Shown: positions 33,741 to 46,300 of the stretch, in pieces
How positions within the stretch are numbered: the first letter of the stretch is position 1
How the letters are laid out: every line of letters begins with the position of its first letter
Source of the DNA: Leptura quadrifasciata
Taxonomy: Eukaryota; Arthropoda; Insecta; Coleoptera; Cerambycidae
Assembly: GCA_963675555.1 (NCBI GenBank)
Contig: OY776681.1
Span: forward strand, 48,765,882 to 48,829,881
Length of the DNA: 64,000 bases
Direction: 5' to 3'
Program-made: the position numbers and the translations under genes
Notes under the pieces: generated by a model
The model's database searches: none
What the model was told of the DNA's origin: nothing
The model's input: the letters and a program-made list of their open reading frames with translations, nothing else

Positions 33741-33864
33741 ACGTAACTAATTATACATGAATATCTACAGTAATTAAGAAACAAAAATAATAATTCTAAT
33801 AGTTAATTGTAATTGTGTTTGTAATTGTAATTTAAAAAAGGGGCGTCGGTTTTAATTTCAAGAT

Positions 33865-35108
33865 TATAGCAGGTGTTCAAAAAATGGTGCCCATTGATTT
33901 CTTGGCATTGTCCGAGACGAACGTAAAAATTTTCAATAGCACTTCTTATCATTTGAGGTGGTATTTCTGCAAAAATGTTTATTATGCGTTGCCTCAGCTC
34001 TTCCAAATCACGAGGTTTAGTGAAATAACCCTTACCCTTCACGTAGCCCCAAACAAAATAATCAAGTGGCGCGAGATCGGGAGATCTTGCTGTCCATTCA
34101 ATAGTTCCTCTTCGACCTATCCATCGATTTTCGAAAGTACCATTCAAATAGTTCCAGGTATTTTTCTTCATTCAAATTTCCATCTAGGAAAGACGGTCCT
34201 ATGATTCGATCCCTGAAAACTCCTGCCCAAACATTTAATTTTTGTGGATACTGCGTGTGTGTTTCAAGCATCTAGTGAGGGTTTTCATCACTCCAATATC
34301 TTAAATTATGGCGATTAACTTTTCCATTGAGTTCGAAAGTTGCTTAATCTGAGAAAATAAGTAGAGATGTCAAAAAATTTGGGTTTTGGTTACTCCTTTC
34401 CATCATTAATCACTAAATTCAAGTCGCCGATCAAAATCATCTTCATTTAACTCTTGGTGAAGGTGAATTTTGTAAGGATGAAATTTCAAAAGTTTCAAAT
34501 TCTTATGAACTGAAGATGCACTCATGTCAAGCTATTGACTGGCTTTTCTGATTGATAACCTTCGATTTTCAACAAATGCCTAGGCCACTTCCATTTGTAG
34601 AACTTCCGATGTTTCAGATTTTGGTCTTCCAGATTTTGGGCGATTTTTATTTGGCCTTGTGTCTAGGAATCGTTTGATGGTACGGGACACAATAGATTTA
34701 GAAATCCCCACTTGATCTACATGGAAAGTTTCGTTGAATAAAATCACAACTTCATCATAGGACCTTTCTTTATCGCCCCACCATCGCATCATTAAAAGAG
34801 AAACTCTCTCTTCCTCTGTTAAAGTAGACATTATGCAGAAAAAAACGCGAGAACTAATGAAAAATGAAATAACTTTTTCCGTACAAAAGTGCGCTCCTGC
34901 CTCTACAAAAGTTGGAAGGAACTGAACGTTGTCGTAGAAATTTCACAAAACAAAAACTGTTATTAAGAACACTTAAAAAAAAACATTCATAAAAACAAGA
35001 TATCACAGATATTGTTTTTTAAACTGAATGTTTTTTTGTCAACACGAGTAGCTAGAGTTTGTAAATATTTACAAACTTATGGACGCTTAAGGTCTCTAAC
35101 ACCCGCTA
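33865..35108 (-). mobile_element. Mariner-type transposon remnant
   Basis: The ends share GCRGGTGTT in inverse orientation, with TA on the outside (33867-33877 and 35098-35108). Between them lies a minus-strand transposase relic. The size of about 1.24 kb fits a small mariner-type element. The repeats matched by eye are short, so the boundaries are tentative. Confidence 0.5.
33870..34831 (-). pseudogene. Mariner-type transposase
   Basis: The minus strand begins at 34831 with MSTLTEEERVSLLMMRWWGD and an HTH (KSIVSRTIKRFL...SGRPKSE), the start of the gene. A stop follows at VA*. A second HTH and the linker KFHPYKIHLHQEL are then readable in degraded form. The C-terminal part (33803-34171) has RRGTIEWTARSPDLAPLDYF, which carries the third catalytic Asp, and VWGYVKGKGY. 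The first and second DDE regions (about 34180-34430) are scrambled. It is non-functional. Confidence 0.75.
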
Positions 35109-35119
35109 TAACTGCCACA

Positions 35120-35555
35120 TTATATTCAAAGTAGTTGCGATTCAAGCATTTTTAAGCTCTAGAGGAGCGCTCTAAACAACCGTTGTGTAAAAATACGTAA
35201 ATAGAGAGGCAAGCAAATGCCCACCTATTCATAAACATTGAATTCTTTACATTTAATCTTTTTGTGTAATCATTTGCTATAAATTAAACATTGGATGGTA
35301 GTTGGAGACATTATCTTGTCATTCCGTTCCTCACCATTTGTTGTACATGGGCCAGACTATTGCTGTCATACACATTTCTTGAGATTTTGTAAAAAACATA
35401 TTTTATGAAAAGACCAATATATATTTTTGAACTATAAATATCGTCTTTTTCTTCTGTTTCAAAATTCCCTTTCAGTTTAATTAAGAAAGTGTTAGTATTC
35501 ACAGTGTTAGACTTAATACAGTACCACGACGTCCAAATGTCAAAAACATTCCCAC
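35120..35555 (+). repeat. Dispersed direct repeat R1, copy 2
   Basis: The partner of 29770-30225, starting right after the mariner-type end at 35108. The best-conserved core is ATTGGATGGTAGTTGG to GGGCCAGACTA (about 35290-35360). The end is ACCACGACGTCCAAATG. Confidence 0.6.
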
Positions 35556-36940
35556 TGTAATATCGCTTAGGATATACACCAAGAGAAAAATTACCTGAAA
35601 TTTTTCTCGTCATGGCAACTTTTCAAAATAAAAATCATTTTTGATTGATTATGAAACAAAGGTGTAAAATTTTCACGGGACGTTAAGGCTTTCAAGAAAT
35701 ACGCATTTCATGAACATTTGGGGTGGATTTGGGGCTGAACCTCGAAGATATTTGTTCGAACTTTTTTTTTGTTTATAAATACAAAAAATACTACCATTTA
35801 AACGTAACAAGATCCGAGGTTCCCAAGGAACTGTTTGTAAATGTACCTATTATTTTATTGGGCTAAAAGACAATAATTTACAGAAGAGTTTATTTCAAAT
35901 AGCAATTATTCATATTCCGTAGTTGTCAATTTAGGTGGAATATTATATATAGTGTTAATTTGTGTTGGTTTTAGATCGTTTACGTTATTTTCAACTAATG
36001 TTGTTAATTAGCGTACACGATGATACTCAATATCTACGCTGAATTTTAATTGCAATACTGTTATCAAACAATGTTTTTTATCTTGATCATTTGAAGGGGC
36101 GCGAACCCTTGGGACCCTAATAACCAACCACCCCTGTGTACAAACCAACTTTTTATCAAACTCTGGCGCTTAACAATGCCCGAAAACGTTCACGAATATG
36201 AGCTAATGGAGCTTATGTTCCAGTATCCAACAGTTTTACGTGATAAATTGAGTAAGTGGCTGCTCGCGGAGCACTATAAATTGCTGTTTTTGTGAATATT
36301 GGACGTTGGCAGTCTAAACAGACTAATTAAATTATTTTCATCGATGAATGGATACAAAGTAAATGTTCATTTCGAATTGATTAGGGTAAATCAATCATTC
36401 TACGTGATTTCGGAGTTGTGGAAAGAAAAGTCTTTTCAAGCCCTCTTTTGATGCCGGATTGAAGTTAAGGGAGCAGTTCGAGAGGAAGAAGTTTATTAAA
36501 ACAAAAAATATATATAAGTAGGTGGTTGGACCTAAAGCGTAGCTTGTGTTGAAGTGGGATGTACTTATTTATTTACATGTTGTAAGAAAATATAAAAAAA
36601 AAGGATGATACGAACCATTCACTTCAAATAAAGGCAAATAATAAGATCGTTTGTGTATTTATATATTTGTAGCATTTTCATACTATAAAGCTAGTAGCCT
36701 AATCTGTAGGAGTTATACCTTGCAAGGTATTTCACAGTGTGATCTCATCAGCGTTATCCGCCACCTTGAATAAGATGGTGAACCATTGTTTTTTTAAATA
36801 CTTTTCTTCCCGTTTGAGGTAGAACAGACTTGATAGCTGTAGAAACTGTCTACAATTTATCTTTCACAAACTTTTTTCGTAAAATTAATATTTCTCTACT
36901 TATAGACCAAAAAGCAAACAAACTTAGGGATTGGAAATAT
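35556..36940. other. Unassigned sequence
   Basis: A+T-rich, with short frames only and no match to other parts of the window. It may be unique sequence or old repeats. Confidence 0.3.
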
Positions 36941-36944
36941 TTAT

Positions 36945-38872
36945 TTACATTTCTGACTTTGGATGACTCCTAACGACACAATGTCCGATATGAAAGTTGT
37001 AGAGCGTGGTAAAACCGTGCAAATTAATTTTGTCTCACATATCAATATAAAAATTGTAGCGTGCTCCGAACGAATGACGCACTGTATGCGTGCTACTGAA
37101 TGAACGCGAATCCACGTAGGCATAAATTCTAGGAACTCTTTTCCACGCCACCATTAAGGTGGAGTTCTACGCGGGTTTTTTAAACGTGGTTTCACTGATA
37201 AAACTATTCCACATTCTATAATTCCTCTTCATCGCGCTAGTTGTTTTTTACCATTTTTAATTTTTTCATCTTTTTTAACAAAAATATCAGTCGATTTTGT
37301 CACTTCTGTATGTTCGTTCTCGCCAGTTGTCTCGTCACGAGAAGTTTCTTCCGTTTACGTTATATCGTCGGTACTGAATTGGCCATCTCCGAGGAGAGTA
37401 TCGATATTCGTAATTCTATCGTATTTTTCTCCAATACAATATTAGCAAATATTCGAACTGCTTGTTAGGATACATAATGACCTGGGAATTCTGGAGGACC
37501 TAAAAAGATCAGGAAATATGAAGTTGTTTAAAAAGTTCAGGAAGTTTGTTAATATTTTTTGTAAAATCAGGAAATGCGAAATTTTTTAACATTCGAAATA
37601 TACAAATTATAACTTCCATCATTTCACTTATTGTATTTTCGAAATTTCGTGCTGGTAGGATCACGAATTGGACTCAAATTTTCCGAACTGAGAAAAGCAT
37701 ATAGCTTTGAGTGTTGGAACTGTGTCTACCAAACCTGAAATCAATTTGACGCAGTTATGGAAAATCTGAAAATATCAAAAAATTCAATCTTCAAGGATTA
37801 CTATGTGCATATACACGAAATACGAAATAAGTGGAAGCAGATCAATAGGGGCACGTTTCTAGTAAGCCGTTATTGATTGTCCATAAGTTCATGTTCCTTT
37901 TGAGGCCATCCCCATTTTCTAAAATCAAATTATTTCCAAGACTGTATTTCATATATATTATTTTGACGTTTTGTTTCAAAGCTTCAAATGTTGGCGACAA
38001 CGATAAAAGATTCGATTTGCTTTTCGTTAAAGGTTTTTTGACAGGTTTGTAATATAGCGTATTTGTGTGAGATACCTTTGTTTCATCTTCGTATGCCGCT
38101 GTTGTAGATAAACAAATTGGATTCACTTCTTTTTTCATCGCTACCACCAGCAGCAGCGGCTTGGAAGCAACACATCAAAATAATTTATCATCAAATACAG
38201 TCTTCGCTTAAAAATGATTTTTATCCGGAAAAACTTTAATCAATCACGACTGATCAGAAACTTGTTCATATTTATTTGCTTCAACTTTTTTCATGCACGT
38301 GCTAGACCAAATGTGGAAAATGTGCGGTTGCCGAAAAACAGGAATAAAATATTGGAGCATTTACGAACATTGTATTGAAGAAAATTACGATAACGTCCCC
38401 GAACATCCATACTCTGCTTGAAGATGACGCATTGAGAAAAGATAATAAACGCAAATGGAAAAAATTTGTTCAAACCAACAACAATAGACGAGAATGAGCA
38501 TATGGAAGTGGCAAAATCGACTGACATTTTTGTCGAAAAACGAGACGAAATTGATATTATTATGTCTCAACGATCAAACAAGACGAAAAAAAATTAAAAA
38601 GATGAAAATCAGCTTATCCTATGAAGTAAATGTAGAATGGGCCAATCGGGAAAATCATGTTAAAAGAAAACGCGCCTATAACTCTACTTTAATGGTGGTG
38701 TGGAGAAGGGTTCCAGTGAGCTACTTATACGTGGATTCGCGTTTACTCAGTAGCGTGCGTATATTGCGAAGAAAAAACAATTACATCATTTTGTAGGTTT
38801 TTTCATGCTCTACAACTTTCGCGCCAGACATTTTTCGCTAGGAGTCACCCCTAACGAGAAAGAAGCAAATAA
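36945..38872. mobile_element. Long-inverted-repeat element with ~530-bp arms
   Basis: The arms at 36945-37470 and 38340-38872 are inverse copies, matching at GACTCCTAACGA against TCACCCCTAACG, GAACGCGAATCCACGTA against TACGTGGATTCGCGTTTACT, CAGTCGATTTTG against CAAAATCGACTGAC, and CCAATACAATATTAGC near the inside. The ~870-bp spacer has no recognisable transposase; its best frame, 101 codons on the minus strand at 37842-38147, has no motif that I know. It is probably a non-autonomous foldback-like element. Frames inside the arms are mirror by-products. Confidence 0.65.
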
Positions 38873-38879
38873 ATGTTAT

Positions 38880-40195
38880 GGCTTCATGGTAGATAACTCG
38901 AAAAATATTGATTTAAAAAAATCATGCAAGTTAAATTGTAGAGAATATCTACTGCTATCAAATCTTCTTAATTTGTTATACCTCAAATGAAAAGCAAAAT
39001 ATTTAAAAAACAAAATTTCACCACTTTTCAAGATGATCGACAATGCTGAGGCCACAGCACTCCGTAAACTTAAGTTTAAACTTATCTCAATATTCCCTAC
39101 GACCGCTCAAAAAGTCAACAACTGCGAACAGCTTGCAAGGTCCCATGGCATAAAAAATATTCTGCAGATTGAACTATAGGAGAAAAGGCAATACATGTTA
39201 AAAATTATGTAATTCTGTTTAATGTACAGTACTGGCAAGAATCGATCCTTATAAGATAGAAACAAATATAAATAGCAAAATAATGTACGTGATAGAAAGC
39301 GATATATTAACATTCATACCAGCAGCTCAGCAAATATAGAGTTTTGTACGCTGAAGAGAAAAATGGCAACAGCGTAGGTTATATCTGTACACAGTGTAGT
39401 ATTTGGCCAGTTCTTGTAACGCCACTATTTCGGTGCTGCAACTTGCACTATACTATACAAGCGGGTTTTTGCCTCGAGCGCCAGTTTCCGTTTAACGTGC
39501 AGAAACACCACTTTCTTTATTACAAAAAAATAATAAAGGCCCTAAGTAAAGTCAGTGAGGACGGTTTATTACCAGGGGTCGAAACTTAAGCCGTCGTTCT
39601 CAAGGAATGGACAGCTGTAAAGATTTTATATTTGTAACAGTTGTATTTGCTCAGGACAGTACAGATTAGAGTAGAAACTGAAAATAAGGCGCACAAAACG
39701 TTTTAATATTATATTGAAAATATTTACACTTTAAATAGAGATAAATCAAAGTAACATATGCTATGAATTTGCAAGAACTATGTATATTTACGGGAAAATC
39801 AGAAAATAATACAGTTAAAAGAACTTTTCAAATAAATTAATACACTTAATTACGCAAATTTCAAGTAAAAAATTAAATGTTTAATTTTTTTAAAACAGAA
39901 TCTCTATAATCATGATATACCAGAGTACGTAGAAAACGATAGCAAGCAGGTAAATGATTATATGCAGGGCGAAATGCAAAATAAAGCAAACAGGCGGTAA
40001 ATATGACTAGCAAAGCAAAGCGGCGGTTTGGCAAATGTGATATAAAGTGACTTGGAGCTCTTTGGTGATATACAGGCGGTTATTTAAATTTTAAAGAAAT
40101 TTTTGACCAGAAGCAAATAATTTTACTTTTATTAAAAAAATAACTAAATTTTTATAACTTGATGTGGTGAATCTGGTAAAGTAATATTTAATGGT
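38880..40195. other. Unassigned sequence
   Basis: Short frames only. The word GGCGG recurs near 39990, 40020 and 40074 in AAAGCAAACAGGCGGTAA-like contexts. No assignment is possible. Confidence 0.3.
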
Positions 40196-40199
40196 TAAT

Positions 40200-40590
40200 C
40201 AGTGCGGTACGTCTCAGATGGAGAGTCCCACTTGCAAGGCAGTGTCCCCGACTGAAAATTTCGCGGAAAATAACCCGGTGTGTTTGCTAAACTATCAAAT
40301 AACAAACAGCATCAAACGTCAAGTTTTACTTTGCTGAATATTAATTTGTCTTTGTTTAATACAATCGTGTAAAATATTACTTTATGACTGTTCGTCTCAG
40401 GTGGAGTGTCCCACTTGCAAGGCATCGTCCCCGACTAAGAATTTCACGAGCTAAATTGTCGTTAGGCAAAATTAAAATAAAATTTGAAATTTACAGTGCA
40501 AAGCTTCAACGTGACACCTCTAGTGTCCCACTTACAGCCCAGCGTCCCCTGAGAGTATTATTCGCGGTAAAATGTTTTCCCCGGATAAGC
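40200..40590 (+). repeat. Three-copy degenerate repeat (GTCCCACTT...GTCCCC)
   Basis: GTCCCACTTGCAAGGCAGTG followed by TCCCCGACTGAAAATTTCGCG at about 40226 recurs at 40407 (one-base variants) and more weakly at 40522 (GTCCCACTTACAGCCCAGCG). The first two also share CGTCTCAG.TGGAG just before. Spacing is about 181 and 115 bp. Function is unknown; it sits 270 bp left of the provirus. Confidence 0.6.
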
Positions 40591-40855
40591 TAGATACGAT
40601 CGTTAAATTCAAAGTTGTTACTGGTTGCTGAAGGCGGAATTTATCAAACTAAAACAAAGACCAATTAAAATTATATGTATCAATACAGAGAATATTTTAA
40701 GTCCAAATTGCCAAAATAAAAATAGATATGAATTCCACAGTGAATTCTTACCAAAATAATCAACTGGTTAGGTGGGCATTTGAAAACCAAAGAGAGCGTT
40801 AGCAGAGGGCCTCCGCAAGACATCCCCGTGCTAGGCTAAAAATCGTCCTGTCGGA

Positions 40856-40859
40856 CGCA
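40856..40859 (+). other. Left target-site duplication CGCA
   Basis: CGCA directly precedes the 5' LTR and also directly follows the 3' LTR at 49002-49005. A 4-bp duplication is the usual result of errantivirus integrase. Confidence 0.85.
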
Positions 40860-41069
40860 AGTTACGTGAGCGTATATCATATGTCTCCTTTGTTATGATA
40901 AATGCATACATCAGGTTTACGATAAGACCGAGGTTATAAATGCTTGTTAACATGTAAGATTGACTCACTTCATAAGATTACCGCTAATTGTAATTACTGT
41001 TATTTTCTGGTGTAATAAAGTTTCGATTCCTTTTTAAAAAATTTGTTTTTCGGTCCAACGACCAAAACT
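40860..41069 (+). repeat. 5' LTR of the provirus
   Basis: The 210-bp repeat begins AGTTACGTGAGCG and ends CCAACGACCAAAACT. TATAAA at 40935-40940 and AATAAA at 41014-41019 are candidate promoter and polyadenylation signals. It is the same as 48792-49001 at every base I compared. Confidence 0.9.
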
Positions 41070-41084
41070 GGCGCAGTCGGTAGG
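41069..41084 (+). other. Primer-binding site (tRNA-Ser type)
   Basis: TGGCGCAGTCGGTAGG starts at the last base of the LTR and complements the 3' end of insect tRNA-Ser (…CGACTGCGCCA), as in some errantiviruses such as 17.6 and 297. The primer identity is from memory of those families. Confidence 0.75.
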
Positions 41085-41975
41085 ATTAGTAATAAAAGAT
41101 CAATCGCTGATTCTTTTTGGATTTCAATCCTTAAATTACTAAACGAATCTACGAGGGGAGAAAAAACTAACCAATTCGGTGGATCGAGTAGCCGAATGAG
41201 AAGACAGGAACACAAGAAGGAAGTCTATGCAAGTCACATATAATTACCAATTACTATCGCTGTAATTATTGGGCAATCAAGCCAGGTAATTATAAAAAAA
41301 ATCGATCATCGTGATCAAGTCAAAGAAGAGGGAAATTTGTCCAGGATATCTAGTATCGTCTAGACTCTTCGTCGACATCTTAGGAGTAAGTTAAACTTAA
41401 GAAGAAAACCAGGACAAGGAGCCGATTTTCAAGATACATTTCATAGGTACATTTTAACGTAGCCGTAAGAAACGTCGTATCCAGGAGGCCCCAGGTCCAG
41501 GATATCAAGAAAGAAGCCATCAGTGATTAGGCTGTGGAGATATTATATATTTTCCACCCTATCCGAAGCAAAGAAGACATCGTGAGGCTTTGCACGTGTA
41601 ACTTGTTTACACAAACCCTCGAAGAACCAAGACAGAGCACTCACCTTTCAAAGACTACAAGTGACCGTAATTCTTGTATAGAAAGGTTTGGCCCAAGCTA
41701 GAAAACATCTTTAGCCATCAATGAAACCATCTATAGTTATATTGTAAGAATATTTTATTTTTCTAACTAACAACCAATTATAAACAACTAACCATTTTAT
41801 TATTATTGAACATTTTATATTATTATTGATTATAAATTTATTGTGATATATCAAACTGGAAGACCTTTTAAATAACCTCGGAAATCTAGCTATTTCAGAT
41901 AATTCAAATTCAGAAAATAATCTAAATTCAAATAATTTAAGTTCAAATAATTCAAATTCAGAAAATAATTCAAAT

Positions 41976-43319
41976 ATGACCGAAATTAATTACGCTTTAT
42001 TACGGTACCAAGCTGATAACATTCCAGCATTTGATGGTAACCCTAAGTTATTGCAAAGATTTATTACATCCTCTGAAAATTTACTAAAAGCTTTCCAAAA
42101 TAATCAAAACCCTGCTGCAGCTATTAACATTTGTTTGTTAGACACCATATATTCCAAATTAAAAGGACGGGCCGCAGATTTAATATGTTCGCGATCGGAA
42201 ATAAATAGCTGGCAATTAATTAAAGATCTTCTAATAATCACATTTTCGGATCAAAGAAATATAGACTGTTTAATCCAGGACTTGTTATCACTAAAAATAA
42301 ATAAAAATGAGCACCCACTAAATTTTGGGATGAGAATTCAAGACACTCGTAGTCTCTTGTTTTCAAAGTTAAATGCAACAAACGAAACTAAAGAAATGAA
42401 ACTTATGAAAATAAATCACTATGATTCATTTGCTTTAAAAACTTATTTAAAGAATTTACCTTCTAATATTCAGTTAGTGGTCAGATTGAGGAACCCCAAT
42501 TCCCTCGAACAAGCCATGAGCTTTGTACAAGAGGAAGAAAATTTTGAACAATTTAAGCATAGGTCAAACTCTGATTTCATGCCAAAGCCTGTACACAAAC
42601 CAACTTCAAGTAATTCTCCAATGAATTATCCATCGATAAATCATCCATCTACAAGTTTTCAAACGTACCAACATAATCAAAATTATCAGAACCCATCTTA
42701 CAGATTTAATCAACCGAATTTCGCTAACAATTTTCAAAACTTCCCTATAAATCAGAATCCACATCAAAATTTCAATATGCCCAATTTCACTAGTAATAAT
42801 TCTCAACATTTTCCTAGAGGTCCAATACCAATTACACCCAAGCCAAATTTCAATCAACATTTTCCCACTAATAGAGAAGTATTTGGGAAGCCCCAAAACG
42901 TTTGGAAACCCGGATATGTCCACCCTAATTATAGACCCACTCCTATGAGTGTTAATACTAGAAACACTAATAATTTTCAAAATAATCGTAAACCGAACCA
43001 ATTATTTAATCAGGAGGTTTCGGAGAATTTAATTTTCGAGAATCCATTCGAACAACAAATAACCGAAAATAATTGTGATAATCAACATAATGATTATACT
43101 ACTAATCATTTGGAATGCGACTATAATCAGGATGATTTTTACTCATTACATTCTACTTATAACAATGACAACCAATTATATCCACATATTGATTATACTG
43201 CTAATCAATATAATATTAACCAAAACGAACTTTATGACTCGAACCAGACAGACAATAATGAACAACAATCACAACATCAGGATTTTCACCAGACTATCAA
43301 AACACAAAATTCGACGTAA
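41976..43319 (+). CDS. gag: Gag polyprotein of the errantivirus-like provirus
   Basis: The frame of 447 codons begins MTEINYALLRYQADNIPAFD, as gypsy-type Gag proteins do, with a predicted helical capsid-like region over about residues 1-180 (FDGNPKLLQRFI, LKGRAADLI, LPSNIQLVVRLRNP). The C-terminal half is very rich in Asn, Gln, Pro and Phe and low in complexity. No CCHC zinc knuckle is visible, which is usual for errantiviral Gag. The protein forms the particle shell and packages RNA. It overlaps the pol frame (-1) at 43262-43319. Upstream A+T-rich repeats at 41885-41970 precede the ATG. Confidence 0.85.
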   Translation: MTEINYALLRYQADNIPAFDGNPKLLQRFITSSENLLKAFQNNQNPAAAINICLLDTIYSKLKGRAADLICSRSEINSWQLIKDLLIITFSDQRNIDCLIQDLLSLKINKNEHPLNFGMRIQDTRSLLFSKLNATNETKEMKLMKINHYDSFALKTYLKNLPSNIQLVVRLRNPNSLEQAMSFVQEEENFEQFKHRSNSDFMPKPVHKPTSSNSPMNYPSINHPSTSFQTYQHNQNYQNPSYRFNQPNFANNFQNFPINQNPHQNFNMPNFTSNNSQHFPRGPIPITPKPNFNQHFPTNREVFGKPQNVWKPGYVHPNYRPTPMSVNTRNTNNFQNNRKPNQLFNQEVSENLIFENPFEQQITENNCDNQHNDYTTNHLECDYNQDDFYSLHSTYNNDNQLYPHIDYTANQYNINQNELYDSNQTDNNEQQSQHQDFHQTIKTQNST

Positions 43320-46300
43320 TACATTTAAACAATTACTCTCCCGAACTTACATTTATAATTATCCCCGAAATTGATGCAAAATTTTTAATAGATACAGGTA
43401 GTACTCGAAGTTTTATAAACCCAAAATTAGCATATACATTTTTTCCAAATTGTATAAGGAACGAACTATTTCAAGTGTCAACCGCCCACGCAACATCTTT
43501 TCATAATGAAATTATTAATATACCTCTATTTCCCAGCTTTAATACAACCGGAAATCATAAATTTTACCTGTTCGATTTTTCTGAAAAATTTAATGGACTA
43601 ATAGGGTTAGACCTTTTGTCACAAATTAGAGCAAAAATAGATTTAGAAAATTATAGACTAATTACGCCCAATGCTATATTACCAATGTACTCAACTTTTC
43701 AAAATTTTTCTAATACAAACCAAGAAAAAAAATTTGAACCTTATCACATAACAATCCCTGGAAGAACACAACAAGTAATAAAAATTCCAACAATACAGGA
43801 TAGAGGCATAGGAATATTACATTATACGAAAACCCTAAATACGGAAATTCCCCAATCATTGGTTAAAATTCAAAATAATGAAACCATAACAACCATACTG
43901 AATTTAAGCGAGAAAGACGTTAGTCTAACAATTTCGAAACCTTTCAATATTGAATTAATTAATGAAGCCGAAGTAAATTTTTTTGAAGAACCACCACCTT
44001 ACGAAAATATTAAATGCCCTCAAAACTATGACAATTTACTGAAACAAAATCTTAAAAACTTAAGACTAAGCCACTGTAACAAAGAGGAATACGAAGCCAT
44101 TCGTAATCTCTGTTTTGAATATCGAGATATATTTCACCATGAAGACGTCCCTTTGTCATTTACCAACCAAATTAAACACGAAATTAAACTTAAAAATGAT
44201 TCTCCAATTTTTACTAAATCTTACAGATACCCGTATATACATAAAGCAGAAGTCAATTCACAGATACAAAAAATGCTAGACTCTAAGATAATTCAACCTT
44301 CAAATTCTCCATGGTCCTCTCCAATTTGGATAGTGCCAAAAAAATTAGATGCGTCGAACAAAAGAAAATGGCGAGTAGTTATCGATTACCGGAAATTAAA
44401 CGAACAAACAATTGACGACAAATTCCCACTACCTAACATTTCAGACATATTAGACAAACTAGGTAAATGTAACTATTTTTCGACTCTCGACTTGGCTAAC
44501 GGATTTCATCAGATAGAGATGAACCCCGATGACGTTTCAAAAACAGCTTTTTCGACTGACACTGGACATTATGAATTTAAGCGCATGCCTTTTGGGTTAA
44601 AGAACGCGCCGTCAACCTTTCAAAGGGTTATGAATAATATTCTCCGTGGTCTACAAAATGAAATCTGCGCAGTATATCTAGACGATATTATCATATTCTC
44701 CACGTCACTTCAGGAACACGTTCAAAGATTAAAATCAGTTTTCCAAAGAATACGCGAGTCTAATTTTAAAATTCAGCTCGACAAATCCGAATTCGTCAAG
44801 CGGGAAGTAGCATATTTAGGACACCTAATCACACCTACAGGAGTAAAACCCAATTCTGATAAAATTTCAGCTATCAAAAATTACCCCATTCCAAAAACCC
44901 AAAAGGAAATAAAATCTTTCCTGGGACTTGCCGGTTATTACCGCAAATTTATTAAAGATTTCGCGAAAATTTCCAAGCCTATGACATTGTGCCTAAAAAA
45001 GGATTCTAAAGTTGTTCATTCCACAGAATTCATAAATTCATTTAACCACCTAAAAAATTTATTAATGAATGCTCCGATTTTGCAGTACCCCGATTTTACC
45101 AAGCCTTTTGTTTTAACTACGGATGCGTCTAATATAGCTTTGGGAAATGTTCTGTCCCAAGGAACCCCTCCTAACGATAGACCAATATGTTATGCATCCC
45201 GAACCCTTAATGAAACCGAACAACGATATTCCGTTATTGAACGCGAGCTATTATCGATTTTATGGGCTTGCAAAATCCATCGATGTTATCTATTCGGGAA
45301 TAAGTTTAAAATATACACAGATCACCGCCCACTCGTTTGGCTTTTCAACCTAAAAGAACCTAATTCAAAATTAATCAGGTGGCGATTGAAACTCGAAGAG
45401 TATGACTTCGAAATCGTCTACAAAAATGGCAAACAAAACACCAACGCGGATGCCCTATCGCGCATTCAATTAAACATGAATGAAACCGAGTTTATAATAA
45501 ATAACCCTGGCGATACAGATCAAAATATATTAGATTTTCTGAGAGAACTAGCTGAAAACCCAATTCAAACATCAAACACTCCTAACGATACTCAAAATGA
45601 AAACGCAAACTTAGAAACCCCTACCGAAAACCAGACTATAAACAACCAACAAAAAATTACTGTACTTCAGGACATAAGAATTAATGACCAAGACGAAACA
45701 GCCCATACAAGTAGTAACGACACCGAAAACAACGGAATACCTATTCTAGATGAAATTATTAATAATAAACCAATTCAAATCATAATTGACAAAAATCCTC
45801 ACCCAGGTATCGAAATGGTTCAAACGAATATCGACGACAGAACTATTAAAACAATAAAAATTCCATTAAACGACCCGCGATCTGTAATTGACACCTTAAA
45901 AAATTACGTCGACCCAAACAGACGGACGTACATTTATTTTAGATGCAAACAACTAATACCATTATTTACCCAAACATACATGCTTAATTTTAAACCACTA
46001 AAATTATTTCAATGCACTAAATTAGTTAATAACATTACCGAAAAAGATGAACAAATTATTCTAATCAAACACCAACATGAAGGTAAAACGAACCACCGAG
46101 GTATTAACGACACATATGACAGACTAAAAATTAATTACTATTGGAAAAATATGAAAAATGATATAACAGATTATATTAATCAATGTGAAATTTGCCAAAC
46201 AGCCAAATACTCTCGACAAAACCCCTATGTACCTTTAGTTCTAACCGAAACACCTAGCAAACCGTTCCAAATCTTACATATGGACCTTTTCTTTTTCGAT

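Noticed and set aside
37241..38796. Frames of 60-100 codons in the arms of the 36.9-38.9 kb element
   Set aside because: The same peptides appear in inverse at the other arm; arm sequence is not expected to code.
42606..43374. 131-codon minus frame and 99-codon plus frame overlapping gag
   Set aside because: Out-of-frame shadows of the low-complexity Asn/Gln-rich end of gag.
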